38,944 nucleotides of DNA from an uncultured Clostridium sp. (GTDB lineage: Bacteria > Bacillota > Clostridia > Clostridiales > Clostridiaceae): assembly GCF_937920395.1 (NCBI RefSeq), contig NZ_CALEVF010000225.1, positions 1 through 38,944 of the forward strand, given 5' to 3'. Positions 7,251-16,460 of this stretch are shown here, piece after piece (position 1 is the stretch's first letter; every line of letters starts with the position of its first letter). The translations under genes and the position numbers were made by a program. The notes below the pieces were generated by a model. The model saw only the letters and a program-made list of their open reading frames with translations, did no database searches and was not told the DNA's origin.

Positions 7251-8252
7251 ATGAAAAGCAAAAAGATTATTGCATTTTTTTCTGCAGCCATTCTAGTTAC
7301 TTCGATGTTTGTTGGATGTGGTACAAAGACTACTACTGATGGCGCGAAAGCGACGTCAACTGATGCTTCGAAGAAAAAAGTTATTGGATTTTCTCAGGTT
7401 GGTGCGGAAAGTGGTTGGAGAACAGCAGAAACAGCTTCAATAAAAACAATTCCAACTTTAGATCCAACATTTGAATTAAAATTCTCAGATGGACAACAAA
7501 AACAAGAAAATCAAATAAAAGCTATTAGATCTTTTATAGCACAAAAAGTTGATATTATTGCTTTAGACCCAGTTGTTGAAAATGGTTGGGATACAGTATT
7601 AAAAGAAGCAAAAGATGCAAAGATACCAGTAATTATAGTAGATAGAGGTGTAAAGGTTTCAGATGAATCTCTATATGCTGGATTCTTAGGATCTGACATG
7701 GAAGCAGAAGGAAAAAAAGCGGCAAAAGTATTAGTGGATAAGTTTGGGAAAGATACGAAATTAAATATAGCTGAAATCCAAGGAACTGTAGGATCAAGTG
7801 CTATGGTTGGACGTGCAAAAGGGTTTAGGGAAGGTATTGCAGCTTACCCGAATTACAAAATTATAAAATCACAAACTGGTGATTTCACACGTGCAAAGGG
7901 TAAAGAAGTTATGGAAGCTTTCATGAAATTAGATGGAAATAATATCAATGTTCTATATTCACATAATGATGATATGGCTATCGGAGCAATTCAGGCAATT
8001 GAAGAAGCTGGAAAGAAACCTGGAAAAGATATATTTATATTAGCATCAGATGGTATTAAAGAATACTTCCAAGCTATGGTAGATGGAAAAGCAAATGCAA
8101 CTGTTGAGTGTAATCCGCTACTTGGACCACAATTATTAGAGACTGCAAAATTAGTTTTAGCAGGTAAACCAATAGAACGATGGGTTAAATCTAAAGAAGG
8201 CGTATTCATCGCAGCTCAAGCTGCTAAAGAGTTACCAAATAGAAAATATTAA
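7251..8252 (+). CDS. ytfQ: Sugar ABC transporter substrate-binding lipoprotein, YtfQ type
   Basis: A 333-residue lipoprotein that would capture sugar outside the membrane for the importer encoded next to it. The signal peptide MKSKKIIAFFSAAILVTSMFVGC ends in a lipobox with Cys23 as the lipidated residue, followed by a Thr/Ala-rich linker. The mature part is a type-1 binding protein with VIGFSQVGAESGWRTAE, IIALDPVVENGWD, IPVIIVDRGV, YSHNDDMAIGAIQAIEEAG and the YtfQ-typical VECNPLLGPQL. GAGGGGG precedes the ATG. It has its own promoter region and is followed by a long stem-loop before ytfR, which suggests it is made in excess over the membrane parts. E. coli YtfQ binds galactofuranose; the neighbouring xylulokinase suggests a pentose here, which is an inference. 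Confidence 0.93.
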   Translation: MKSKKIIAFFSAAILVTSMFVGCGTKTTTDGAKATSTDASKKKVIGFSQVGAESGWRTAETASIKTIPTLDPTFELKFSDGQQKQENQIKAIRSFIAQKVDIIALDPVVENGWDTVLKEAKDAKIPVIIVDRGVKVSDESLYAGFLGSDMEAEGKKAAKVLVDKFGKDTKLNIAEIQGTVGSSAMVGRAKGFREGIAAYPNYKIIKSQTGDFTRAKGKEVMEAFMKLDGNNINVLYSHNDDMAIGAIQAIEEAGKKPGKDIFILASDGIKEYFQAMVDGKANATVECNPLLGPQLLETAKLVLAGKPIERWVKSKEGVFIAAQAAKELPNRKY

Positions 8253-8264
8253 TTTGTAAATTAT

Positions 8265-8307
8265 AATATAAGAGTAGGAAGGTTATACCGTATCCTACTC
8301 TTATATT
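8265..8307 (+). other. Intercistronic stem-loop between ytfQ and ytfR
   Basis: A perfect 15-bp stem (8265-8279 with 8293-8307) with a 13-nt loop. It is followed by ATAAAAAAAATTTT rather than an immediate U-tract, so it is a poor terminator. In binding-protein operons such hairpins usually protect the upstream mRNA from 3' exonucleases or attenuate readthrough, raising binding protein over ATPase and permease. Confidence 0.7.
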
Positions 8308-8350
8308 ATAAAAAAAATTTTCTATATCCATTTCAAAGGGGGTAAAAAGG

Positions 8351-9868
8351 ATGGAAGATAAGAATGTTGTTTTAAAAATGGAAAACATATGTAAATCATT
8401 TCCTGGTGTAAAAGCTTTAGCATCTGTAAATTTTGAACTTGCAAAAGGTGAAATCCATACTCTTATGGGGGAAAATGGAGCAGGGAAGTCAACACTAATA
8501 AAAGTACTTACTGGTGTGTATAAAATAGATGAAGGAAAAATAATATTAAATGGAAAAGAAATTTCTATTTCGTCTACCAGGGATGCACAAGAACAGGGCA
8601 TAAGTACAGTGTATCAAGAAGTGAATTTGTGTTACAATCTCACAGTTGCTGAAAACATTTATATTGGTCGTGAACCTATGAAGAATAAAAGTATTGATTG
8701 GAATAAGATGAATGAAAATGCTACCAAGCTATTAGAGGAAAGATTGAATTTAAAAATTGATGTCAAAAAAATATTATCTACTTATTCTGTTGCTATACAA
8801 CAAATGGTTGCAATTGCACGTGCAGTGGATATTTTAAGGGGTATATTAATATTAGATGAACCAACATCAAGTTTAGACTCAAATGAAGCAAAACAATTGT
8901 TTGTTGTAATGAGAAAATTGAAATCAGAAGGGATGTCAATTTTATTTGTAACTCATTTTCTGGATCAAGTTTATGAAATTTCAGATAGAATTACAATACT
9001 TAGAAATGGAGAATTTGTTGGAACTTATGAGGCTAAAAATCTTACTCGTATTGAGTTGATTTCTAAAATGATTGGAAAAGATATCGGTGAAGTAGAAAAG
9101 TTAAATAACATTTTTAAAAATACTACTAGAAAACTTAATGGAGAGAAATTAATTGAAACACATCAATTTGGAAAAAAAGGTACAATTGAACCCTTTGATA
9201 TAGATATTAGAAAAGGAGAAGTGCTTGGACTAGCTGGTCTTCTAGGATCAGGGAGAAGCGAAATTGCAAGGCTAATTTTTGGTATAGATAAATCAGATCA
9301 TGGAACCATTGAGATTAAAAGTAAAAAATACTCTTATATTTATCCTAAAAAAGCAATTTTACAAGGTTTTGGATTTTGCCCTGAAGACAGAAAAATAGAA
9401 GGCATTGTAGGGCAGTTAACTATTAGGGAGAACATAATACTAGCTATCCAGTCTAAACGTGGGATAATTAAATATTTGTCAATGAAAAAGCAACAGGAAA
9501 TAGCTAAAAAGTATATAGATTTACTGTCTATTAAAACACCTAGTATGGAACAAAGAATTGATAATTTAAGTGGTGGAAACCAGCAAAAAGTAATATTAGC
9601 AAGGTGGCTTGCTACAAATCCAGAACTTTTGATTTTGGATGAACCTACAAGAGGAATCGATGTAGGTGCAAAATATGAAATTGAAAAGCTTGTAGCTAAG
9701 CTCGCGAGTGATGGGGTAACTATTTTATTTATTTCTTCAGAACTTCAGGAAATAGTAAGAAGTTGTGATAGAGTACTTGTGCTCAGAGATAGAAAAATCA
9801 TTAAAGAACTAATTGGGGAAGAAATACAAGAAGAAAATATTATGCAAGCAATTGCAGGGAGAGGGTAA
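8351..9868 (+). CDS. ytfR: Sugar ABC transporter ATP-binding protein, YtfR type (two ATPase domains)
   Basis: A 505-residue cytosolic subunit with two fused ABC domains that powers the importer. The first half has Walker A GENGAGKST near residue 38 and Walker B ILILDEPTSSLD, with a degenerate signature (LSTYSVAIQQMVAIARA). The second half has GLLGSGRSEIARL in the Walker A position, a full signature LSGGNQQKVILARWL, and Walker B LLILDEPTRGIDVG. Unequal halves like these are usual for RbsA/YtfR/MglA proteins. The start has GGGGGTAAAAAGG before it. The gene abuts the permease gene ytfT (about 4 nt apart). No lesion is seen. Confidence 0.95.
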   Translation: MEDKNVVLKMENICKSFPGVKALASVNFELAKGEIHTLMGENGAGKSTLIKVLTGVYKIDEGKIILNGKEISISSTRDAQEQGISTVYQEVNLCYNLTVAENIYIGREPMKNKSIDWNKMNENATKLLEERLNLKIDVKKILSTYSVAIQQMVAIARAVDILRGILILDEPTSSLDSNEAKQLFVVMRKLKSEGMSILFVTHFLDQVYEISDRITILRNGEFVGTYEAKNLTRIELISKMIGKDIGEVEKLNNIFKNTTRKLNGEKLIETHQFGKKGTIEPFDIDIRKGEVLGLAGLLGSGRSEIARLIFGIDKSDHGTIEIKSKKYSYIYPKKAILQGFGFCPEDRKIEGIVGQLTIRENIILAIQSKRGIIKYLSMKKQQEIAKKYIDLLSIKTPSMEQRIDNLSGGNQQKVILARWLATNPELLILDEPTRGIDVGAKYEIEKLVAKLASDGVTILFISSELQEIVRSCDRVLVLRDRKIIKELIGEEIQEENIMQAIAGRG

Positions 9869-9872
9869 AATA

Positions 9873-10817
9873 ATGCACAAAATTAAAGATATATTTAAAA
9901 AGTTTTATGCAATGCAAATCTTTTGGCCAGTAGCATCTTTAATTGCATTAATATTTTTGAATTTTATAATTAGACCTGGATTTGTAAGCATTAATATTAG
10001 GGATGGTCATTTATATGGGAATTTAATTGACATAATTAATCATGCAGCTCCACTTATGCTCATATCCATTGGAATGACCATTGTAATTGCGACGCAATGG
10101 ATAGATATTTCGGTAGGATCTATTATTGCAATTAGTGCTTCTGTTTCAGCATCTATTATTGTTATTAGTGGTAATGTGCCTCTTGCCATACTTGCAGGTA
10201 TATTTGCTGGACTTATTTGCGGTATGTGGAATGGGATGCTAGTAGCGTATATAGGAGTGCAACCTATGGTTGCTACTTTGATTTTGTATATAGTGGGTAG
10301 GGGTATTGCACAGTTAATAACAGGTGGACAAATATTAACATTTACAAATAAAACTTTTATTTTTATAGGTACCGGTTATTGGGTTATACCTTTTGCAGTA
10401 TATATAGCGGTTTTAGTTGTAGGAATTGTGTTTTATTTAATGCGAAAGACTGCTCTTGGATTATTTGTTGAATCTATAGGAGTAAATAACAGTGCCAGTA
10501 AATTTGCAGGCATTAATTCTAAAAGAGTGATTTTTTCTCTGTACGTAATTTGTGGTATTTTGTCTGGAATTGCTGGAATTATTATATGTTCAAATATAAA
10601 ATGTGCAGATGCAAACAATGCAGGGTTGTGGCTTGAATTGGATGCTATTCTTGCAACGGTTATTGGAGGAACATCGATGGCAGGGGGAAGATTTTATATA
10701 GGTGGAACTGTTATAGGGGCTTTATTTATCCAAACGTTAACAACAACAATCTACAGTATGGGGGTACCACCAGAAATTACATTAGTTGTAAAGGCTGTTG
10801 TAGTAATTGTGGTGTGA
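9873..10817 (+). CDS. ytfT: Sugar ABC transporter permease, YtfT type, C-terminally truncated by a stop codon
   Basis: A 314-residue inner-membrane permease of the RbsC/YtfT family, with about nine or ten helices and the motif GTSMAGGRFYIGGTVIGALFIQ. The start MHKIKDIFKKF follows GGGAGAGGG. The frame ends at TGA (10815-10817) inside the last helix, VVKAVVVIVV. Reading through gives 30 more plausible codons beginning LIQTTEFRKMF and ending at a TGA that overlaps the yjfF start codon as ATGA (10907-10910). That classical coupling and the family's usual Cys-Leu-hydrophobic ending both indicate a recent nonsense mutation, probably Cys (TGC or TGT) to TGA. The truncated protein may fold poorly. 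Confidence 0.88.
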   Translation: MHKIKDIFKKFYAMQIFWPVASLIALIFLNFIIRPGFVSINIRDGHLYGNLIDIINHAAPLMLISIGMTIVIATQWIDISVGSIIAISASVSASIIVISGNVPLAILAGIFAGLICGMWNGMLVAYIGVQPMVATLILYIVGRGIAQLITGGQILTFTNKTFIFIGTGYWVIPFAVYIAVLVVGIVFYLMRKTALGLFVESIGVNNSASKFAGINSKRVIFSLYVICGILSGIAGIIICSNIKCADANNAGLWLELDAILATVIGGTSMAGGRFYIGGTVIGALFIQTLTTTIYSMGVPPEITLVVKAVVVIVV

Positions 10818-10906
10818 TTAATTCAAACTACAGAGTTTAGAAAAATGTTTAACGGAAGATTGTTTCATAATAAAAGTAATATGAAAGCAAAGAAGGTGGA
10901 AAGTAT

Positions 10907-11917
10907 ATGAAACAAGTTAAACTTAGAAAAGAAAACTTTAAGTTAAACCCTGCGTTTATTTCTATTTATGCTACGGTAGGTCTATTCGTAATTATGTTTT
11001 TAACTGGTTCGGTGTTATATGACGGTTTTTTCTCATCACAGGTATTAGCAAATTTGTTTATTGATAATGCGTATTTAATTGTTATATCCATTGGAGAAAC
11101 ATTTGCAATACTCACAGGTGGCATTGATCTTTCTGTGGGTGCTATGATTGCTTTCACAAGTATGATTTGTGCGGACCTACTAAGAAAAGGTGTGAACCCA
11201 TTTATTGTTATGATTTTTGTTTTGGTAATAGGTATTATTTTTGGTACAGTTCAAGGATATTTAATTCAAAAATTTAAACTTCATCCTTGGATTGTAACAT
11301 TAGCAGGTATGTTTTTCGCTAGAGGTTCAAGCTACATTATCAGTATAGATACTATAACTAATCCAGTTTTTACAAAGATTGCTGGTTTTAGAATACCTGT
11401 TATACCGGGAACTTTTATCTCCATTAATGTAGTGATAAGTTTATTTATAGTAGCAGCGGCAGTATATATACTTAATTATACAAAGTTTGGTAGGACTGTT
11501 TATGCGATTGGTGGAAGTGAAAATTCTGCAATACTTATGGGACTTCCAGTTGCAAAAACTAAAATTTTGGTATACACACTATCTGGATTTTGTTCTTCAT
11601 TAGGAGGATTGTTATTTACAATATATACGCTTTCAGGTTATGGGCTACATTGTAATGGGACTGAAATGGATGCAATAGCGGCTTGCGTAATAGGGGGCAT
11701 ATTATTAACAGGAGGATCTGGATACCCAATAGGTCCAATGTTCGGTGTGCTAACTACTGGAATTATTCAAAGTTTAATCATGTTCGATGGAACATTGAAT
11801 TCATGGTGGACAAAAATTGTAGTTGGATTACTGTTATTTGTCTTTATTGTTCTTCAAAGGGTAATTGTAATAAGTAACGAAAAGAAAAAGAAAGTAGCAA
11901 TAGCGTTGAAAGCTTAG
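10907..11917 (+). CDS. yjfF: Sugar ABC transporter permease, YjfF type
   Basis: A 336-residue membrane protein, the second permease of the YtfQ-YtfR-YtfT-YjfF importer. It shows the family blocks IGETFAILTGGIDLSVGAMIAF, KLHPWIVTLAGMFFARG, YAIGGSENSAILMGLPV and VIGGILLTGGSGYPIGPMFG. The tail is basic and cytoplasmic (EKKKKVAIALKA). AAGGTGG lies before the ATG, and the start overlaps the ancestral stop of ytfT. Presence of both permeases distinguishes this system from the one-permease ribose type. No lesion is seen. A terminator follows. Confidence 0.94.
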   Translation: MKQVKLRKENFKLNPAFISIYATVGLFVIMFLTGSVLYDGFFSSQVLANLFIDNAYLIVISIGETFAILTGGIDLSVGAMIAFTSMICADLLRKGVNPFIVMIFVLVIGIIFGTVQGYLIQKFKLHPWIVTLAGMFFARGSSYIISIDTITNPVFTKIAGFRIPVIPGTFISINVVISLFIVAAAVYILNYTKFGRTVYAIGGSENSAILMGLPVAKTKILVYTLSGFCSSLGGLLFTIYTLSGYGLHCNGTEMDAIAACVIGGILLTGGSGYPIGPMFGVLTTGIIQSLIMFDGTLNSWWTKIVVGLLLFVFIVLQRVIVISNEKKKKVAIALKA

Positions 11918-11931
11918 ATATAATTAATACC

Positions 11932-11968
11932 AAAGGAAGTATTTAAAATATTTTTAGATACTTCTTTT
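11932..11968 (+). terminator. Intrinsic terminator after yjfF
   Basis: An 11-bp stem with one G-T wobble (11932-11942 with 11958-11968), the right arm ending in TTTT. It closes the transporter operon before the kinase promoter. Confidence 0.75.
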
Positions 11969-11971
11969 GCA

Positions 11972-12000
11972 TTGTACAAATTGTAATTTTTGGTTATGAT
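11972..12000 (+). promoter_or_regulatory. Candidate promoter for the YesM-type kinase
   Basis: TTGTAC (11972-11977) and TATGAT (11995-12000) with exactly 17 bp between them, about 27 bp before the kinase ATG and just past a terminator. Confidence 0.5.
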
Positions 12001-12027
12001 GGTAATGAAACTAATAGGAGGGGGAAG

Positions 12028-13507
12028 ATGAAGAAATTTGTAGAAATTTTCTTTAATAGAAGTATAAAATATAAACTGTCTTTTTATTTCTCCTTAGTTA
12101 TTTTAATACCAATAATAACAATTTCAATTTTAGGGAACTTGTTATATAAAAATTCAATTACTAAACAACAAAATGAAAATATTAACCAGATGGTAAGTCA
12201 AATAAGTAATAATATAGATTTATATATGAAGGATACAGAAAATATAATTAATTATTTATCTGAAGACCCAAGAATTCTAAAGTTTTTAGATAACACAAAT
12301 AGAAATAGTGTAATTAAACAAAATATTGAGAACGGCGGCTTGGATGAATCATTAAAAGCCATAAGTAGTTTCACTACATTTCATCCAGAGATAGCGGGGA
12401 TAATGATAGTTAAACAAGATGACACATTTATAAGTGATGTTATGGGCAGAATTTCAAGAGATCCTCTTGTAAAAGAAAAATGGTACGTGGAGGCATCAAA
12501 AAATTCAAAGACTATGCATCTTTTTAGTAAACCGATAGGTAGGAATATTAGTAATGTTTTTCAATATAGTGCTGATGATGTGGTATCAATGTCAAAAGCT
12601 ATAATTGATAAGAAAACAGGTAAATGTATTGACGTAATTCTCATAGACATGAAACTAGATATTATTAAAAGCGTAATAGAACATGCTAAACCTACAAGAA
12701 ACGGATTTGTATATATTGTAGATAATAACGGTGAGATAGTATATTCTCCAGTTAATGATATAGTATATAGAATAAAAAGTGAGTGGACGAATAACTCAAG
12801 TGGAGAAATTTTAATCAAAAGAATTAAGAGAAATCAAAAATTTAATTAGCTTAGTAGAAATGGAAGGAAAAAAGAAGAGAAAGGCTGAAATAAGTATATT
12901 GCATGCTCAAATAAAACCACACTTTATTTATAACACTTTAGACACAATTCAATGGATGGCTCAAGAGCATGATGCTCAGGATATAGTTAATATAACTTAT
13001 AATTTAACTAATCTTTTAAGAATTGGATTAAGCGCTGGTGAGGAGAATATTAAGATATCTCAAGAAATTAAGCATGTTGAAAGTTATTTATTAATTCAAA
13101 AAATAAGGTATGAGGATAAGCTTAATTATGAAATTAATATTCAGAAAGAAATATTAGATTTAAATGTAATAAAATTAATATTGTAGCCAATTGTAGAAAA
13201 TGCAATTTATCATGGTATTAAAGAAAAAAGAGGTAGTGGATTTATTGAAATAAAGGGTATGATTAAAAATGATAAAATATGTTTTATCATACAAGATAAT
13301 GGAATAGGCATGGTGGATGAAAAACTATTGAAAATAAATGAAATGCTAAGGGGTAAAACTAACTCAAAAGATATAATTGGATATGGAATTTTCAATGTAA
13401 ATGAAAAGATAAAATTGACATATGGTGAAGAGTTTGGATTAGAGTATCATAGTGTTTATGGTGAAGGTACTACGGTATTAGTGTGGCATCCAATTATAAG
13501 AAATTAG
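12028..13507 (+). pseudogene. YesM-type sensor histidine kinase, broken by internal deletion, frameshift and stop
   Basis: The first part (12028 to about 12815) has an N-terminal helix (LSFYFSLVILIPIITISILG) and an extracellular Cache-like sensor ending near YSPVNDIVYRIKSEWTNNSSG. The second part, in a different frame (about 12815-13507), has the His-kinase block AQIKPHFIYNTLDTIQWMAQEH and the ATPase blocks VENAIYHG, IIQDNGIGM and IIGYGIFNVNEKI. What should join them, the second membrane helix and the HAMP linker, is absent, so a deletion removed it and shifted the frame. A TAG (13184-13186) interrupts LIL-PIVENA, where the family has Gln, consistent with CAG to TAG. GGAGGGGG precedes the start. 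It is the presumed partner of the truncated regulator at 4856-5266. Certain to be non-functional as one chain. Confidence 0.9.
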
Positions 13508-13554
13508 TAAGGCGTCATAATATATATTTATTTTTAAAAGCTTTTTAAAACCAC

Positions 13555-13583
13555 TTGAAAAAGTTTAGTAAAACGATTACAAT
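13555..13583 (+). promoter_or_regulatory. xylB promoter with overlapping cre site
   Basis: TTGAAA (13555-13560) and TACAAT (13578-13583) are 17 bp apart, a near-consensus sigma-A promoter. GTAAAACGATTACA (13568-13581) matches 12 of 14 cre positions and covers the spacer and -10 element, so CcpA binding would block polymerase directly. Confidence 0.6.
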
Positions 13584-13686
13584 ATAGATATAAATGTAAA
13601 ATAGACTAAAATCATTAAGGTATATTAAAAAAATAGCTTATTAAGGTGATGTAAATAAATAATAAATAATGAACAGGGGGTATAAT

Positions 13687-15198
13687 ATGTATTTTTTAGG
13701 AATTGACTTAGGCACTTCTTCAGTGAAAATTATAATTATGGATGAGAGCGGTAAAGTAGTAAAAACAACGACTAGAGATTTTGAAATTAGCTATCCACAT
13801 ATAGGATGGGCAGAGCAAAATCCAGATGATTGGTGGGAGGGTACAAAAGAGGGCATTAAAGAGATTATTAAGCTAAGTGGCTTAAAAGCCGATGAAATAA
13901 AGGGAATAGGATTTAGCGGACAAATGCATGGTTTAGTGCTTTTAGATAAAGATAATAAGGTATTAATGCCTGCAATTTTATGGTGTGACCAAAGAACGCA
14001 AGAAGAATGTGATTATCTAAACAATGTTATAGGTCAGGATAAACTTTCCAAATATACAGCAAATATGGCACTAACAGGTTTTACTGCACCTAAAGTATTA
14101 TGGGTTAAAAAACATAAACCTGATATATATAATAAAATTGCTAAAATGATGTTGCCAAAAGATTACATAAGATTTAAACTTACAGGTTTGTTTGCAACAG
14201 ATGTATCTGATGCATCAGGAACATTAATGCTTGATGTTAAAAACAGAAAATGGTCTAAGGAAATGTTGAATATTTTAGAAATAGATGAAAAACTTTTACC
14301 TAAAGTATTTGAATCCTATCAAGTAACGGGAAGAGTATGTGAAGAGGCTGCAAAGGTTACAGGCCTTTCCGAGGAAACACTAGTGGTTGCAGGGGCTGGA
14401 GACCAAGCAGCTGGTGCCGTTGGTACTGGTACTGTTGATAGTGGTGTAGTTTCTGTGGCACTCGGTACTTCTGGAGTGGTATTTGCTTGTGACAAAAAGT
14501 TTTCAGTAGATAAAAAGAATAGATTGCATTCATTTTGTCATGCAAATGGTAGATATCATCAAATGGGAGTTATGCTTTCAGCAGCATCATGTTTACAGTG
14601 GTGGAATGATAATATAAATTTAGATACTAAAGAGAATTCTTTTGAATCTTTACTAACAGAGGCTGAGAATTCAACTGCTGGCTCTAAAGGTATAATTTAT
14701 CTACCATATCTTATGGGAGAGAGGACACCTTATAGTGATCCTGATGCAAAAGGGGCATTTATAGGTTTGAATATAACACATACCAGGGGTGATATGACCC
14801 GTTCTATTCTTGAAGGAGTATGTTTTGGACTTCGCGATTCTTTAGAAATTTTAAAGAGCATGGGCGTAGATGTGAAAGAAGTAAGAGTAAGTGGCGGTGG
14901 TTCAAAGAGTACACTTTGGAAGCAAATATTGGCAAGTGTATTTAATTTAAAAGTTAGTTCTATAAATTCAAAGGAAGGACCTGCATATGGAGCAGCAATA
15001 TTGGCTGCGGTAGGTTGTGGACTTTATGATAATGTTGATGATGCTTGCAATTCATTAATTAAGATAACAGATACTATAACGCCAATAGCAAAAGATGTTG
15101 ATAAATATGATAAAACATATAAGGTTTATGCTTCACTTTATGGATGCTTAAAAGACAAATTTAAAGAACTAAGTAAGTTGAATTCACTAGAAAACTAG
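13687..15198 (+). CDS. xylB: Xylulokinase XylB
   Basis: A 503-residue cytosolic FGGY-family kinase that phosphorylates D-xylulose to xylulose 5-phosphate for the pentose phosphate pathway. The N-terminal phosphate motif is FLGIDLGTSSVKIIIMD. The XylB-typical blocks GFSGQMHGLVLLD, PAILWCDQRT and AGAGDQAAGAVG follow; the Asp of the last is the expected catalytic base. The C-terminal adenosine-binding motif is VRVSGGGSKSTLWKQILASVF. The ATG preceded by CAGGGGGT is chosen over one six codons upstream. The ROK regulator gene follows within a few bases, so the two are co-transcribed. No xylose isomerase gene is in the window. The gene is intact, unlike the sensory genes upstream. Confidence 0.95.
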   Translation: MYFLGIDLGTSSVKIIIMDESGKVVKTTTRDFEISYPHIGWAEQNPDDWWEGTKEGIKEIIKLSGLKADEIKGIGFSGQMHGLVLLDKDNKVLMPAILWCDQRTQEECDYLNNVIGQDKLSKYTANMALTGFTAPKVLWVKKHKPDIYNKIAKMMLPKDYIRFKLTGLFATDVSDASGTLMLDVKNRKWSKEMLNILEIDEKLLPKVFESYQVTGRVCEEAAKVTGLSEETLVVAGAGDQAAGAVGTGTVDSGVVSVALGTSGVVFACDKKFSVDKKNRLHSFCHANGRYHQMGVMLSAASCLQWWNDNINLDTKENSFESLLTEAENSTAGSKGIIYLPYLMGERTPYSDPDAKGAFIGLNITHTRGDMTRSILEGVCFGLRDSLEILKSMGVDVKEVRVSGGGSKSTLWKQILASVFNLKVSSINSKEGPAYGAAILAAVGCGLYDNVDDACNSLIKITDTITPIAKDVDKYDKTYKVYASLYGCLKDKFKELSKLNSLEN

Positions 15199-15203
15199 GC
15201 AGG

Positions 15204-16394
15204 ATGGGTGATGTTTTGAAAAAGTTTAAGATTCTAGATCAAGAAACTATTAAACAAATAAACAAGAAGAATATAATACAGCTTTTGTATAAAAAAGGTC
15301 AAATTACAAAACAACAAATATCAAAAGAACTTCATATAAGCATACCTACAGTAATTAGTAATGTAAATGAGCTTATAGAAGAGGGTTACTTGGATGAGGC
15401 AGGAGTAGCAGAATCTACCGGGGGAAGAAAGCCGATTATTGTAAGATTTTTATCTGATGCTAGATACTCATTTGGAGTTTGTGTAACCCCTAGCAAAATA
15501 AGAATCGCATTAATTAACTTTAAGCTAGAAATAATTAAAGAAAAGGAATTTAAATTATCACAAGACATTGAAAGTATAGATATAGTAATGGATAAAATCA
15601 AAAGGTGTATAGACGAATTAGTTGATAGTTTTAATATACCAAAGGACAAGGTAATTGGAGTAGGTTTTTCACTTCCAGGTACTGTAAATGAAGAAGAGCT
15701 ACTTTTGGTGAATGCACCAAATCTTAAATTAAATAATATAGATTTTAAAAAATATGAAAGATTATATGGTTATAAACTTTTCATGGAAAATGAAGCCAAT
15801 GCAGCAGCTTATGCTGAAACATTTATAAATCCTGATAAAGTTATAAAAAACTTAGTTTTTGTATCTATTACAGAGGGAATAGGCACGGGAATAATGATAA
15901 ATGATAATCTTTACAAGGGAAGCAATAAGCATGCTGGTGAGTTTGGACATATGACTATAGTAAAAGATGGAGAGCTATGTAATTGTGGTAAAAAAGGATG
16001 TTGGGAACTATATGCATCTGAAAAAGCACTAATAAACAAGTACAATAAAGAATTTAATGCAGAGGACAAAAATTTAAAAGAATTTTTTAAACTCACGAAA
16101 ACAAATGAAAAAGCAAACAAAATACTAGATAATTACATTGATTATCTTGCAGAAGGAATTAAAAATATCATTTTAATAACAGATCCTGAGGAAATTATAA
16201 TAGGAGGGAAAATTGCCTACTATGAAGAGTATTTTAAGGAGTCTTTGATGAAGAAGGTTTTTGAGGAAAATAGTTTTTATATTAAAGAAGAATGTACTTT
16301 ATCATTTTCAAAATTAAAAGAAAATGCATCAATATTAGGTGCAGCTTTAATGACCATGCAAGAAATATTTTTTACAAGTAAAAAAATAATATAA
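15204..16394 (+). CDS. ROK-family transcriptional repressor (XylR type)
   Basis: A 396-residue regulator with an N-terminal winged helix-turn-helix (residues 20-62, GQITKQQISKELHISIPTVISNVNELIEEGYL) and a C-terminal ROK sugar-kinase-like domain. It carries ENEANAAAYAE, the ITEGIGTGIMIN phosphate loop, and the ROK zinc motif CNCGKKGCWE near residue 260. Length and architecture match XylR repressors, which bind operators in the absence of xylose. Immediate linkage to xylB supports a pentose role. The chosen ATG follows a weak site; a TTG four codons later, after GGGTGAT, is an alternative. A clear XylR operator was not identified. Confidence 0.88.
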   Translation: MGDVLKKFKILDQETIKQINKKNIIQLLYKKGQITKQQISKELHISIPTVISNVNELIEEGYLDEAGVAESTGGRKPIIVRFLSDARYSFGVCVTPSKIRIALINFKLEIIKEKEFKLSQDIESIDIVMDKIKRCIDELVDSFNIPKDKVIGVGFSLPGTVNEEELLLVNAPNLKLNNIDFKKYERLYGYKLFMENEANAAAYAETFINPDKVIKNLVFVSITEGIGTGIMINDNLYKGSNKHAGEFGHMTIVKDGELCNCGKKGCWELYASEKALINKYNKEFNAEDKNLKEFFKLTKTNEKANKILDNYIDYLAEGIKNIILITDPEEIIIGGKIAYYEEYFKESLMKKVFEENSFYIKEECTLSFSKLKENASILGAALMTMQEIFFTSKKII

Positions 16395-16460
16395 ATGCAA
16401 TATTTATATTATGGTATATCATTACAATAGTTACATGGTATATAATAGAAATAAATTAGG

